64,000 nucleotides of DNA from Fimisoma sp964619315 (GCA_964619315.1 CAZUEH010000001.1:1-64000), one strand, 5' to 3'; shown: positions 9,618 to 18,714, counted from the stretch's first letter. A program made the numbers and translations. The notes: a model not told the origin generated them from the sequence alone.

Positions 9618-10112
9618 ATGCGAGTTTTGGGCATAGACCCGGGGTATGCAATTCTCGGGTATGGAATAATAGATGTAAAAGGAAATAGATTTTCTGTAGT
9701 GGATTTTGGCTCGATTTTGACAAACACCTCTATGGACATGCCTAGTCGATTAAAAACAATATACGATCAGTTAACAGAAATCATTGATAAATATCAACCC
9801 GATGAGGCTTCTATTGAAGAACTCTTTTTTAGTAACAACGCAAAAACTGCCATTTTGGTAGGCGAAGCCAGAGGTGTAGCAGTACTAGCCTGTGCTAACG
9901 GCGGATTAAATATTGGCGAGTATACGCCACTACAAATAAAACAAGCATTAGTTGGATATGGAAGAGCCGATAAAAAACAGGTTCAATATATGGTAAAAGC
10001 AATGCTTCACTTAGAAAGTGTTCCTAAACCTGATGATACGGCAGATGCATTAGCCGCAGCTATTTGTCACGCCCATTCTCATGGTAGAAACACTCTTTTG
10101 AAAGGTAGGTAA
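9618..10112 (+). CDS. ruvC: Holliday junction resolvase RuvC
   Basis: RuvC is the endonuclease that cuts Holliday junctions symmetrically, working with the RuvAB motor encoded next door. The 164-residue product starts with the RNase H-like motif VLGIDPGYAILGYGII (catalytic Asp at residue 7). It also carries IEELFFSNN (Glu) and the C-terminal acidic motif KPDDTADALAAAICH. GGGAGTAGAGG precedes the ATG. It is the first gene of a long rightward run, and its promoter carries a LexA-like box, so DNA-damage induction is likely. Confidence 0.96.
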   Translation: MRVLGIDPGYAILGYGIIDVKGNRFSVVDFGSILTNTSMDMPSRLKTIYDQLTEIIDKYQPDEASIEELFFSNNAKTAILVGEARGVAVLACANGGLNIGEYTPLQIKQALVGYGRADKKQVQYMVKAMLHLESVPKPDDTADALAAAICHAHSHGRNTLLKGR

Positions 10113-10119
10113 AACAAAG

Positions 10120-10719
10120 GTGATTAGATACGTCAAAGGAATATATAGTATGAGCCTACTTGGTAGCATAGTTGTAGAAACTCAGTCAGGACTTGGGCTG
10201 GAGATATTCTTACCAATAAATTCACCAATATACAGATATAACGAGGGCGATACTGTACAAGTTTATACTTCCATGGTAGTTAAGGAAGATAGCATGACTC
10301 TATATGGTTTCCACAATAAAGAGACAATGGACCTATTTGAAAAGCTAATAACCGTAAGTGGCGTAGGCGCAAAGGCAGCAATGTCTATATTAGGAACATT
10401 AGGCGCAGATGAGCTTAAGAGAGCGATAGCCTTTGAAGATGCCAAGGAAATAAGCAAAGCCAACGGCATTGGCAAGAAAACCGCCGAAAGAATAATAATA
10501 GACCTAAAAGATAAGATAGGAAAACAAGATGATGCAGCAGCCTTTGGACATGCTACAAGCGATGTAGGAATATCATCTGATAGTAGAACAGAAGCAATAG
10601 CCGCTTTAATTGCACTTGGATACGCCAAAGGCGAGGCATTTAGTGCAGTTTCAAGTGTAAATGACGAGGATCTTTCAAGCGAAGAGTACATTAAAAAAGC
10701 TCTAAAAAACTTATTTTAA
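10120..10719 (+). CDS. ruvA: Holliday junction branch migration protein RuvA
   Basis: RuvA is the tetrameric protein that holds the Holliday junction and docks RuvB. The 199 residues comprise the N-terminal OB domain (MIRYVKGIYSMSLLGSIVVE), two helix-hairpin-helix motifs (LITVSGVGAKAAMSILG and NGIGKKTAERIIIDLKDKI), and the C-terminal three-helix RuvB-binding domain (EAIAALIALGYAKGEA). The start is GTG at 10120, supported by AGGTAGGT upstream and by the conserved beginning of the family. Only 7 bases separate it from ruvC. Confidence 0.96.
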   Translation: MIRYVKGIYSMSLLGSIVVETQSGLGLEIFLPINSPIYRYNEGDTVQVYTSMVVKEDSMTLYGFHNKETMDLFEKLITVSGVGAKAAMSILGTLGADELKRAIAFEDAKEISKANGIGKKTAERIIIDLKDKIGKQDDAAAFGHATSDVGISSDSRTEAIAALIALGYAKGEAFSAVSSVNDEDLSSEEYIKKALKNLF

Positions 10720-10737
10720 TAAACAAGAAGGTAGACG

Positions 10738-11748
10738 ATGGAAAACGAAAGAATAACATCAACCACAGTAAGCAACGGGGAGATTAACCAGGAAACCAAT
10801 TTAAGACCCCAAAGACTGGAAGATTACATAGGCCAAGGAAGCACTAAAGAAAACTTGAAGATTTTCATAGAGGCAGCAAGGCTTAGACAAGAACCATTAG
10901 ATCATGTGCTATTTTATGGGCCACCAGGGTTAGGAAAAACCACTTTGGCTGGAATTATAGCAAATGAACTTGGAGTGGACATAAAGATAACTTCAGGGCC
11001 GGCCATAGAAAGAGCCGGTGATTTGGCTGCAATTCTTACTAATCTTAATGAAAACGACGTTCTATTTATAGACGAAATACACAGACTAAATCGATCTGTA
11101 GAAGAAGTGCTATACTCTGCTATGGAGGATTTTGCTCTAGATATAATAATAGGTAAGGGCCCATCTGCCCGTTCAATCAGACTTGATTTGTCCAAATTCA
11201 CCCTTATAGGGGCAACTACGAGAGCTGGAAGCCTTTCCGCACCGCTAAGAGATAGATTTGGCGTCCTAAGCAAGTTTGAATTATATACAGTTGAAGAACT
11301 ACAAGAAATAATAAGAAGATCGGCAAGGATTCTAGGAATCGAAGCAGACGATGAATCTGTTTTAGAAATGGCCAAAAGATCAAGAGGAACTCCAAGAGTT
11401 GCCAACAGAATACTTAAGAGAATTAGAGACTTTTCACAGGTAAAAGGTGAAGGAGTCATCAATAAAGATATAACAAAAGAGGGTCTTGATGCTCTTAGAA
11501 TAGACTCTATGGGACTTGAAAAATTAGACAGAGACATCTTGCTTACTGTAATTGACAGATTTGCTGGTGGCCCAGTAGGAATTGATACTATCGCAGCCTC
11601 TATAGGAGAAGAAAGAGTTACAATAGAAGAAGCATATGAACCTTATCTGCTTCAAATAGGATTTTTGAGCAGAACTCAAAAGGGCAGAATGGTTACTTCA
11701 CTAGCATATGGCCATTTAGGACTAACGCCTCCTGATGAGAACCTATAA
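10738..11748 (+). CDS. ruvB: Holliday junction branch migration ATPase RuvB
   Basis: RuvB is the AAA+ helicase motor that drives branch migration. The 336 residues carry Walker A GPPGLGKTT (about residues 60-68), Walker B LFIDEIHRL, the sensor-1 region TLIGATTRAGSLSAPLRDRF, and the C-terminal winged helix (YLLQIGFLSRTQKGR). It is preceded by AAGAAGGT. ruvC, ruvA and ruvB are contiguous here, so the whole resolvasome is one transcription unit. Confidence 0.97.
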   Translation: MENERITSTTVSNGEINQETNLRPQRLEDYIGQGSTKENLKIFIEAARLRQEPLDHVLFYGPPGLGKTTLAGIIANELGVDIKITSGPAIERAGDLAAILTNLNENDVLFIDEIHRLNRSVEEVLYSAMEDFALDIIIGKGPSARSIRLDLSKFTLIGATTRAGSLSAPLRDRFGVLSKFELYTVEELQEIIRRSARILGIEADDESVLEMAKRSRGTPRVANRILKRIRDFSQVKGEGVINKDITKEGLDALRIDSMGLEKLDRDILLTVIDRFAGGPVGIDTIAASIGEERVTIEEAYEPYLLQIGFLSRTQKGRMVTSLAYGHLGLTPPDENL

Positions 11749-11763
11749 AACACGGAGAATTTT

Positions 11764-12813
11764 ATGCATATTGACCAATTTGATTATGATTTACCAAAAG
11801 AACTAATAGCCCAAAGACCTCTACATGACAGAGATCAATGTAGACTCATGGTTTTGGATAGAGACAAAAAGAGTATTCAGCACCAAAAGTTTTATGATAT
11901 ACTCGAATATTTGAACCCCGGGGATTGTCTTGTTATGAACGATTCGAAAGTTATTCCCGCAAGAATCTTGGGCACAAAAGAAAGCACGGGAGCTAAAGTC
12001 GAATTCCTTTTGATAAAACGTCTTGAAGGGGATTTGTGGGAGACTATGGTTCGTCCCGGAAAAAGACTAAAAGTAGGCGACACAGTCACTTTTACAGAAG
12101 ACGGTAGCTTTAGAGCTGTAATAAAGGATTATGGAGAGGGCGGCACTAGGCACGCTCAATTTCTTTATGATGGCGTATTTTTAGAGAGGTTAGAAGAAAT
12201 CGGTCATATGCCATTACCTCCATATATAGAAAGACCAGAAGACAAAGACGACAAAGACATGTACCAAACTGTATATTGCCGTGAAGAAGGCTCTGTAGCG
12301 GCACCTACAGCGGGATTACACTTTACAGACGAACTACTAAAGAAAGTGGAAGAAAAAGGTGTAAAGATAGCATATGTAACATTACATGTAGGCATAGGCA
12401 CTTTTAGACCAGTCAAAGTGGAAAACATAGAAGACCACCAAATGCATTTTGAGGAGTATTCAGTTAGCCAAGAAACTGCGGATATAGTCAATGAAACCAT
12501 TGCTAATGGAGGCAAGGTGATTTCTGTAGGAACCACCTCATCGAGGACTATTGAAAGCGCTGCTGTCTTTGACGAGCAGGTAGGCAGATATAAGCTGCAA
12601 GCAGGAAGCTCAAGCACTGAAATATTCATATATCCAGGTTATGACTTTAAATTAGTAGATGGGCTAATTACAAATTTCCATTTACCAAAGTCCACATTGC
12701 TGATGTTGATTTCGGCACTCTATGATAGAGACGAGATTTTAAAAGCATATGAAACTGCCGTTAATGAAGAATACAGATTTTTTAGCTATGGAGATGCAAT
12801 GTTCATTCTCTAA
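11764..12813 (+). CDS. queA: S-adenosylmethionine:tRNA ribosyltransferase-isomerase QueA
   Basis: QueA transfers the ribosyl part of SAM to preQ1-modified tRNA, giving epoxyqueuosine at the wobble position. The 349 residues start with the typical FDYDLPKELIAQRPL and include GDCLVMNDSKVIPARI, CREEGSVAAPTAGLHFT and the C-terminal LITNFHLPKSTLLMLI. It lies 15 bases after ruvB and 29 bases before tgt. The ruvAB-queA-tgt order is widespread in Firmicutes, so it is probably expressed with the ruv genes. Confidence 0.96.
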   Translation: MHIDQFDYDLPKELIAQRPLHDRDQCRLMVLDRDKKSIQHQKFYDILEYLNPGDCLVMNDSKVIPARILGTKESTGAKVEFLLIKRLEGDLWETMVRPGKRLKVGDTVTFTEDGSFRAVIKDYGEGGTRHAQFLYDGVFLERLEEIGHMPLPPYIERPEDKDDKDMYQTVYCREEGSVAAPTAGLHFTDELLKKVEEKGVKIAYVTLHVGIGTFRPVKVENIEDHQMHFEEYSVSQETADIVNETIANGGKVISVGTTSSRTIESAAVFDEQVGRYKLQAGSSSTEIFIYPGYDFKLVDGLITNFHLPKSTLLMLISALYDRDEILKAYETAVNEEYRFFSYGDAMFIL

Positions 12814-12842
12814 AAGCGTAGTGAAAGGAATTATATAACTAT

Positions 12843-13964
12843 ATGAAACACGCTGTAACCTATGATTTAATAAAAAAAAATACTAAAACAAAAGCTAGAA
12901 GAGGCGTTTTGCACACTCCCCATGGTGACATACAAACACCTGTGTTCATGCCGGTTGGTACACAAGCTACCGTCAAGGCTATGAGACCTGAAGAAGTAGA
13001 ACAAATGGGAGCAAATATAATATTGTCCAACACCTATCATCTGTATTTGAGACCGGGACATGATGTGGTAAGAGAAGCGGGCGGACTCCATAAGTTTATG
13101 AATTGGCCAAAAGCTATTCTAACCGACAGTGGGGGATTTCAAGTATTTTCTTTGGGAAGCCTTAGAAAGATAACTGAGGAAGGCGTAAAATTCCGCTCTC
13201 ATATTGATGGCTCGCCACATATGATAACTCCTGAAAAATCTATTGAGATACAAAACTCTTTAGGATCTGACATAATGATGGCATTTGATGAATGTGCCCC
13301 TTATCCTGCCGATAGAACCTATGTAAAAAACTCTTTGGAAAGAACCACAAGGTGGCTTAAACGCTGTAAAGACTATCATCAGGACTGGGAAAGACAAGCA
13401 CTATTTGGCATAATGCAGGGTGGAATGTACAAAGATTTGCGTAAACAGAGTGCAGACGAGATTGTAGACCTTGATTTGCCAGGTTATGCAATAGGCGGAC
13501 TATCTGTAGGGGAACCTAAAGATATAATGTTAGATGTTTTAGACGATTGTGTGGACTTTTTACCAGATAACAAGGCAAGATACCTTATGGGAGTTGGAAG
13601 CCCTGATTATCTCTTCGAAGGAGTAGCGAGAGGCGTAGACATGTTTGATTGCGTACTTCCAACGAGAATAGCAAGACATGGAATGGCAATGACTTCTCAT
13701 GGAAGAGTAAACATTAAGAACGCTAAGTATGAAAGAGATTGGGAACCATTAGATGTGGAATGCGATTGTTACACTTGCAGAAACTATTCTAAAGCATATC
13801 TTCGCCATTTGTTTAAATCAGGAGAGATGCTTTCATCAATGTTACTGTCCAATCATAATCTTCATTTCTTAGTTAAAATGATGGAAAAAATAAGACAATC
13901 CATTGAAGAGGATCGTTTTAGTGAGTATAAAGCTGAATTTTATAATAAATATGGGGCATTTTAG
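12843..13964 (+). CDS. tgt: tRNA-guanine transglycosylase
   Basis: Tgt exchanges guanine 34 for preQ1 in tRNAs with GUN anticodons. The 373 residues have a TIM-barrel with LTDSGGFQVFSLG (the catalytic Asp region), VGSPDYLFEGVARGVDMFDCVLPTR, and the zinc-binding CDCYTC motif plus a downstream histidine (LLSNHNLHFL). It directly precedes QueA's substrate in the pathway and lies 29 bases after queA. The secretion genes yajC and secDF, often found after tgt, are absent; an rRNA methyltransferase follows instead. Confidence 0.97.
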   Translation: MKHAVTYDLIKKNTKTKARRGVLHTPHGDIQTPVFMPVGTQATVKAMRPEEVEQMGANIILSNTYHLYLRPGHDVVREAGGLHKFMNWPKAILTDSGGFQVFSLGSLRKITEEGVKFRSHIDGSPHMITPEKSIEIQNSLGSDIMMAFDECAPYPADRTYVKNSLERTTRWLKRCKDYHQDWERQALFGIMQGGMYKDLRKQSADEIVDLDLPGYAIGGLSVGEPKDIMLDVLDDCVDFLPDNKARYLMGVGSPDYLFEGVARGVDMFDCVLPTRIARHGMAMTSHGRVNIKNAKYERDWEPLDVECDCYTCRNYSKAYLRHLFKSGEMLSSMLLSNHNLHFLVKMMEKIRQSIEEDRFSEYKAEFYNKYGAF

Positions 13965-13989
13965 CTTCCACAAAGGAGGTTTACGATAA

Positions 13990-15144
13990 GTGGACGTATG
14001 TAAACATAATGAATTTTGTGGCGGATGTATATATCAAGAAGAAGACTATCCAAAACAGCTAAAAATCAAGGAAACAGAGGTGTTAAGTCTTTTAGAAAAG
14101 AAAGGCGCATCTGCTGAATTCATAGACAAAATTGAGGGTTGCCCTCATCAATATCGATATAGAAACAAAATGGAATATACTTTTGGCGATTTAGTAAAGA
14201 ATGGAGAAATGACCCTTGGGATGCACAAGAAGGGTAACTTCATGTCTATAATTACTGTTGACCAATGTCAGTTAGTAGATGAAGATTTTAATAAGATATT
14301 ATCCTTTGTTCTTAATTTTGCGGTAGAAAGAGAATATAAGTTTTATCACAAAAAAAGCCATGAGGGTTTATTAAGGAATCTAATTGTTAGAAAAGGCCAT
14401 AGAACTAAGGAACTTTTAGTCAACATAGTTACATCTTCGGAAGATGGATTTGATGAAGAAGGTTTCAAAGACGGACTTCTTGCCCTTGAGCTTGATAACA
14501 CGATAGTAGGAATTCTTAGAACTTTTAACGACAACTTAGCTGATGCCGTTGTTTGCCAGTCATTAAAGACTCTTTGGGGTAGAGACTACTACATGGAAGA
14601 GTTATTGGGGCTAAAGTTTAAGGTGAGCTCCTTTTCCTTTTTCCAGACCAATATTGCGGCAGTTGAAAAACTTTATAAAGAAGCCTTGAGTCTCGTAGAT
14701 GACCTTGAAGGAAAAAAAGTTTTCGATTTGTATTGTGGAACTGGTACTATAAGCCAAATAATTGCCTTAAAAGCAAAAGAAGTTTTGGGAATTGAGCTGG
14801 TTGAAGAGGCGGTAGAAGCTGCCAAAGAAAACGCAAAGCTAAACAACCTTGATAATTGCCGCTTTATAGCAGGGGATGTTTTTGAAGTTCTAAAAACTGT
14901 AGAAGAAAAACCGGATGTTATAGTGGTTGATCCTCCAAGAGTAGGAATTCAGCCTAAGGCACTTGATAAAATTTTGGAATACGGAGTAAAGCAGATAGTT
15001 TACATATCATGCAACCCCAAAACCTTAGCAGATAATATAAGATACATGGAATATAGTGGCTACAAGTGTGAATACTTGAAGCCGTTTGATAATTTTCCAT
15101 TTACTAAACATGTTGAGTGCATTGCTTTGTTGACAAGAACTTAA
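13990..15144 (+). CDS. 23S rRNA (uracil-5-)-methyltransferase, RlmD/TrmA family, without TRAM domain
   Basis: The protein is a SAM-dependent m5U methyltransferase of the RlmD/RumA/TrmA superfamily. The Fe-S cluster cysteines are visible at the very N-terminus (CKHNEFCGGCIYQ) and in IEGCPHQYRYR. The methyltransferase core has FDLYCGTGTIS, VVDPPRVGI and the catalytic cysteine in YISCNPKTLADNI. At 384 residues it lacks the N-terminal TRAM domain found in many homologues. The start cannot move upstream because an in-frame TAA (13987-13989) directly precedes the GTG, which has a perfect AAAGGAGGT site. Which uridine it modifies (1939, 747 or both) cannot be told from sequence, so no symbol is given. 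Confidence 0.88.
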   Translation: MDVCKHNEFCGGCIYQEEDYPKQLKIKETEVLSLLEKKGASAEFIDKIEGCPHQYRYRNKMEYTFGDLVKNGEMTLGMHKKGNFMSIITVDQCQLVDEDFNKILSFVLNFAVEREYKFYHKKSHEGLLRNLIVRKGHRTKELLVNIVTSSEDGFDEEGFKDGLLALELDNTIVGILRTFNDNLADAVVCQSLKTLWGRDYYMEELLGLKFKVSSFSFFQTNIAAVEKLYKEALSLVDDLEGKKVFDLYCGTGTISQIIALKAKEVLGIELVEEAVEAAKENAKLNNLDNCRFIAGDVFEVLKTVEEKPDVIVVDPPRVGIQPKALDKILEYGVKQIVYISCNPKTLADNIRYMEYSGYKCEYLKPFDNFPFTKHVECIALLTRT

Positions 15145-15195
15145 TAGCTTGAAAAGAATAAGTAACAGCTACTAAAAAACTTAGTATAGGAAAAA

Positions 15196-15645
15196 ATGAT
15201 TAGAAATTTTAAGAATAAAGACTTAGATAGAATTATGGAATTATGGCTTGATACGAATATTTCAGCTCATAGTTTCATTAAAAAAGAATATTGGTCAAGC
15301 AATTTTGATGCAGTAAAACTAATGATGCCAGAGGCAGACATCTTCTTATACGAAGAGGATGGCGCTATTCAAGGTTTTGTTGGACTAATGGGCGATTATA
15401 TTGCTGGCATTTTTGTTTCAAACCAATATCAGTCAAAAGGCATAGGGAAAATGCTACTTGATTATGCCAAAGAGAAAAGAGAGGAACTTACTTTGTCAGT
15501 GTACAAAGCCAATGAAAAAGCAACTCGATTTTATCTTCGTGAGAACTTTTCTGTACAAGAGAAGCAAGCTGATGAAAACACAGGTGAAATAGAATTAAAA
15601 ATGAATTGGAATGGAAGGAAAACTAATGATAATCAATTCTTTTGA
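15196..15645 (+). CDS. GNAT family N-acetyltransferase
   Basis: This 149-residue protein has the GNAT fold. The acetyl-CoA-binding loop is seen in VSNQYQSKGIGKMLLDYAK, and the C-terminal strand-helix (YKANEKATRFYLRENFSV) is typical of the family. The substrate is unknown. The ATG is preceded by TATAGGAAAAA. It overlaps the next gene by 20 bases and so is probably co-translated with it. It sits in a patch of less conserved genes between rlmD and nrdD, which looks like accessory content. Confidence 0.85.
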   Translation: MIRNFKNKDLDRIMELWLDTNISAHSFIKKEYWSSNFDAVKLMMPEADIFLYEEDGAIQGFVGLMGDYIAGIFVSNQYQSKGIGKMLLDYAKEKREELTLSVYKANEKATRFYLRENFSVQEKQADENTGEIELKMNWNGRKTNDNQFF

Positions 15646-16375
15646 CAATAGTAGTGATGCAATACTAAACCCGTCACAATTATCTCCGAAAATTGAAAAT
15701 TTTCCGGAAGTTGCTGTTGTTGCATTTAGTGAGCAGGTAATCAAGGTTTTACACAAATATCATAATCCAGAAAAGATTAGTGATATACTTGCTTGTGTAA
15801 ACGTACCTATTTACAAGACAAATTTTCAAGGTGCTGATATTGCCGTGTATTGTTCGACACTTGGTGGGTCAGCAGCAGCGATGTTGCTTGAAGAAATGAT
15901 ATCAAAAGGCTGTAAAAAATTTGTTTTCTTTGGATCTTGCGGAGTTTTGAACCAAGAAATAACGGAAAAATCACTTATTGTGCCAACTGCCGCTTATAGA
16001 GATGAGGGAACCAGCTATCACTATGCACCAGCTAGCGAATATATTGAGGTTAAATCAGCAAACAGATTGGCAGAGATTCTTTATAAAATAGAGGTTCCGT
16101 ATATTTGCGGAAAAACCTGGACAACAGACGCACTGTATAGAGAAACTTATAATAATATAGAAAAACGAAAAAATGATGGTTGCATTACTGTAGATATGGA
16201 AAGTGCATCAATTATGGCTGTTGCAGACTTTAGAAGTGTCGATGTATATCAATTCTTCTATGCCGCAGATAGCTTAGATGGAACAGAGTGGGATGCAAGG
16301 GATTTAGGGAGCTTAAAACATGATAGTTTTGAAAAGTTCCTTAGAGTTGCGTTGGAAATCGCCACTCGAATTTAA
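15626..16375 (+). CDS. Nucleoside phosphorylase family protein (uridine phosphorylase-like)
   Basis: The protein belongs to the PNP/UDP phosphorylase family 1, which cleaves nucleosides with phosphate. The 249 residues include the glycine-rich phosphate-site strand (STLGGSAAAMLLEEM), FFGSCGVL, and the purine/uridine recognition motif VDMESASIMAVADFR followed by TDALYRET-type residues. Substrate choice between uridine, purine nucleosides and related compounds is not settled. I placed the start at ATG 15626 because GGAAGGA is 7-8 bases upstream; an in-frame ATG at 15611 has no such site. Its start overlaps the preceding acetyltransferase gene. Confidence 0.85.
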   Translation: MIINSFDNSSDAILNPSQLSPKIENFPEVAVVAFSEQVIKVLHKYHNPEKISDILACVNVPIYKTNFQGADIAVYCSTLGGSAAAMLLEEMISKGCKKFVFFGSCGVLNQEITEKSLIVPTAAYRDEGTSYHYAPASEYIEVKSANRLAEILYKIEVPYICGKTWTTDALYRETYNNIEKRKNDGCITVDMESASIMAVADFRSVDVYQFFYAADSLDGTEWDARDLGSLKHDSFEKFLRVALEIATRI

Positions 16376-16432
16376 AGATATCAGAATGTCTTCGTGGACA
16401 GCAATGATTCACATTGCTTAGAAAGGTTACAT

Positions 16433-17167
16433 ATGAATTTACTTTTGAAACTTGCCTTTTTATTTTTTATTGGTTCGGTGTTAGGATGGGTTTTGGAACT
16501 GTTTTTTAGACGATTTTTTTCATCCGCTAACCCAGAACGAAAATGGATAAATCCAGGCTTTTGTACAGGCCCATACTTACCCCTTTATGGCAGTGGGCTG
16601 TGCATCTTATATTTAATTGCACTATTAGAGGATTTCAACCTAATTCAAAGTCATTTTTGGAACAAATTCGTACTCTTCAGTGCAATGGCAATATGTATGA
16701 CTGCAATCGAGTACATAGCAGGTATTGTGAGTCTTAAAGTAGGAAAAGTTCGTTTGTGGGACTATACCAACGAATGGGGGAACATTCAAGGTATAATATG
16801 CCCTAAATTTTCCGTAATTTGGGCGGCAATTGGAGGAATTTACTATTTCTTTATTCATCCAGAGATTTTGGATGCTATTTCTTGGCTTGCAATGCACTTA
16901 GCATTTTCATTTGTTATTGGACTGTTTTTTGGAGTATTTCTTACAGATGTTGCAAAATCAGCACAACTTGTTGCGAAACTCAAAAAATATGCAGACGAAA
17001 ACCAAATTATTCTTAGATATGAAGAAATCAAATCAGAAATTCGTAGGCACAATGAGATGGTACAAGAAAAGTACAACTTTTTCCACCCATTCCAAACAGT
17101 GCTGCCTTTATCTGAACACGTGAAAAACTTGAGGGAATCTTTTGAACAGAGAATGCCGAAAAGATAG
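16433..17167 (+). CDS. CmpB-like putative ABC-transporter-type membrane protein
   Basis: The 244-residue protein has an N-terminal region of about five membrane spans and a charged, helical C-terminal tail (from about residue 180). The first half, with GSVLGWVLELFFRRFF and INPGFCTGPYLPLYGSG, matches the ABC_trans_CmpB (putative ABC transporter type IV) family. No ATPase or binding-protein gene is nearby, so a transport role is only a family label. An upstream in-frame GTG at 16394 is possible, but GAAAGG sits just before the ATG at 16433. A palindromic terminator follows. Confidence 0.8.
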   Translation: MNLLLKLAFLFFIGSVLGWVLELFFRRFFSSANPERKWINPGFCTGPYLPLYGSGLCILYLIALLEDFNLIQSHFWNKFVLFSAMAICMTAIEYIAGIVSLKVGKVRLWDYTNEWGNIQGIICPKFSVIWAAIGGIYYFFIHPEILDAISWLAMHLAFSFVIGLFFGVFLTDVAKSAQLVAKLKKYADENQIILRYEEIKSEIRRHNEMVQEKYNFFHPFQTVLPLSEHVKNLRESFEQRMPKR

Positions 17168-17245
17168 AACGTTTTTATAGGCAGGTATTCATAAAGAAGA
17201 TATATAATACAATCGCAGAGTAAATAAATATATTGTCAACAAAAA

Positions 17246-17275
17246 AGCAGCTACCGAATTCGGTAGCTGCTTTAT
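17246..17275. terminator. Bidirectional rho-independent terminator
   Basis: A perfect 11-bp stem (17246-17256 with 17261-17271) surrounds AATT. It is flanked by A residues on the left and T residues on the right. It ends the CmpB-like gene (+) and the M20-like gene (-), which converge here. Confidence 0.85.
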
Positions 17276-17289
17276 TACATACAGATAAG

Positions 17290-18714
17290 CTAATTAGTAG
17301 CAGGGTTTTTAAGGTAAGTTATAATACCACCTGCAAAGTTATCCTTAGTTTTTTCGGTTATTCCTGCTATGAGGAGTTTAACATTTGGATTTTTCGCATA
17401 TATTGCGCTTAGAGGGCTTGCTTCTGGCATGTTTATATTATCCAAGCCAGTGTTGCGATATTTAGTATATGCAGCTCTAAAAGCATCTTCAAAAGCTTGA
17501 TTACTTTCATCTATGGCAAAAATATCATATTGTTTGCTCAAACTGTATTCGACTCCGGATAAGCCGCAAGTGGTCTGATAAGCTTCTCTCATTTCATCTA
17601 AGAAGAATTGATCAGAACTTGCAACGGTAACATTCATGTTAAAGCTGCTGTTTTCCGTATTTGCGAAACCAATATTAGCTAGTGCAACGACGTCACCATT
17701 ATTATCTTTGTAGTGAACACCATTCAAGGAAGTGTACATAAGGCTTACTAAAGCATCAGTATCCGCTGGACTTAGAACCTTGGAAGGCATTTCTACTTCT
17801 TCGTAAGTGTATTGGAGGTTCGGATAATTTTCTTCGTTTTTATCACAAAACTTTTCTATAGCACTATCTAACTTTTTCTCTAATTTTGCAGTAGTATCTT
17901 CGTCTATAACTATTATCATAGATGCCTCGGAAGGATTTGTGTGTCCGTTGCTACCTCCTGAAAATGAAGCTAATTCAAAGAATAGAGAAGTGGATTTGAA
18001 GTTAGCTAACAGGTTGCCAAGAGTCTTTATTGGATTAGGGGCATAAGCCGATTTACTTCCAATACTTAGACTAGGCAGTCCGGAAATAGTGATTTTATAT
18101 GCTTTGTTGTGAGTAGGGGTCACTTGCTTAATCTTTTGTGACAAGTTGTATGATTCATATCCGCCAGTAACTTTAGAAATTCTGGAAGAAGATGAGTTTC
18201 CAAGATAAATCACTTCTGTGTCATCTGTAAAATGTTGAGCAGATAATGCCTCTACGCTATCAAAGTTTCCGTTTTCTTGTGAGAAGAAAATTATTTTGTA
18301 AGCGCCATGTTCCTCATTGTTTTTTGCTATAGTGAGGGCAGAAACTATACTATTTATGTATGTTTCCATACAAGAATAATCGTATCCACAGAGAATAACT
18401 ACAGGAGCTTTACTTTCAAAGCCTTCAGTCGCATTGATTGTTAAAACTACATTATTATTTTTGTCAGTTTTTGCTTCAATACCTTTGTTCTTCGCCCAAG
18501 TAGCGAGATAGTTAGCAACTGATTCTTGGTCGGTCATTGAGCTTAGCGAGTCTCTAAGGTCAGTTTCATAAGCGATAACCCTATTGTCTACGGTTTCTCT
18601 AAGAGAAGGAGACTTGTTGCCTCCTTTGAATATTAGGAAGTATGCTAATACTGCGATTGCAATTACTGCTACTACAGCAACAATTCCTATTATAAGTTTT
18701 TTCTTGTTTTTCAT
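17290..18714 (-). CDS. Membrane-anchored M20 (PepD-like) peptidase homologue, probably catalytically inactive
   Basis: The 474-residue protein starts with KNKKK followed by one hydrophobic span (about residues 7-28), so the rest should lie outside the membrane. The body resembles aminoacyl-histidine dipeptidases of the M20 family. The N-terminal SMTDQESVANYLATWAKNKG and the middle NPIKTLGNLLANF / FSGGSNGHTNPSEAS (251-265) follow that layout. The metal-ligand positions look lost: the usual GHxDMV is GYDYSC at 110-115, and the usual EE is SQENG at 145-149. A binding or scaffold role is therefore more likely than hydrolysis; this is inference. I chose ATG 18714 because AAAGGTG precedes it; an ATG at 18753 has no site. 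It is transcribed alone. Confidence 0.65.
   Translation of the reverse strand: MKNKKKLIIGIVAVVAVIAIAVLAYFLIFKGGNKSPSLRETVDNRVIAYETDLRDSLSSMTDQESVANYLATWAKNKGIEAKTDKNNNVVLTINATEGFESKAPVVILCGYDYSCMETYINSIVSALTIAKNNEEHGAYKIIFFSQENGNFDSVEALSAQHFTDDTEVIYLGNSSSSRISKVTGGYESYNLSQKIKQVTPTHNKAYKITISGLPSLSIGSKSAYAPNPIKTLGNLLANFKSTSLFFELASFSGGSNGHTNPSEASMIIVIDEDTTAKLEKKLDSAIEKFCDKNEENYPNLQYTYEEVEMPSKVLSPADTDALVSLMYTSLNGVHYKDNNGDVVALANIGFANTENSSFNMNVTVASSDQFFLDEMREAYQTTCGLSGVEYSLSKQYDIFAIDESNQAFEDAFRAAYTKYRNTGLDNINMPEASPLSAIYAKNPNVKLLIAGITEKTKDNFAGGIITYLKNPATN

Noticed and set aside
9491..9739. N-terminal extension of ArgR up to 9739
   Set aside because: It would run through the ruvC promoter and into ruvC; the ATG at 9490 has the right ribosome binding site and gives standard ArgR length.
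10914..11537. 207-residue open frame antisense to ruvB
   Set aside because: It is a shadow of ruvB, Ser/Leu-rich with no recognisable domain.
16433..17167. Complete ABC transporter
   Set aside because: No ATP-binding subunit or substrate-binding protein is encoded next to it, so only the family name supports transport.
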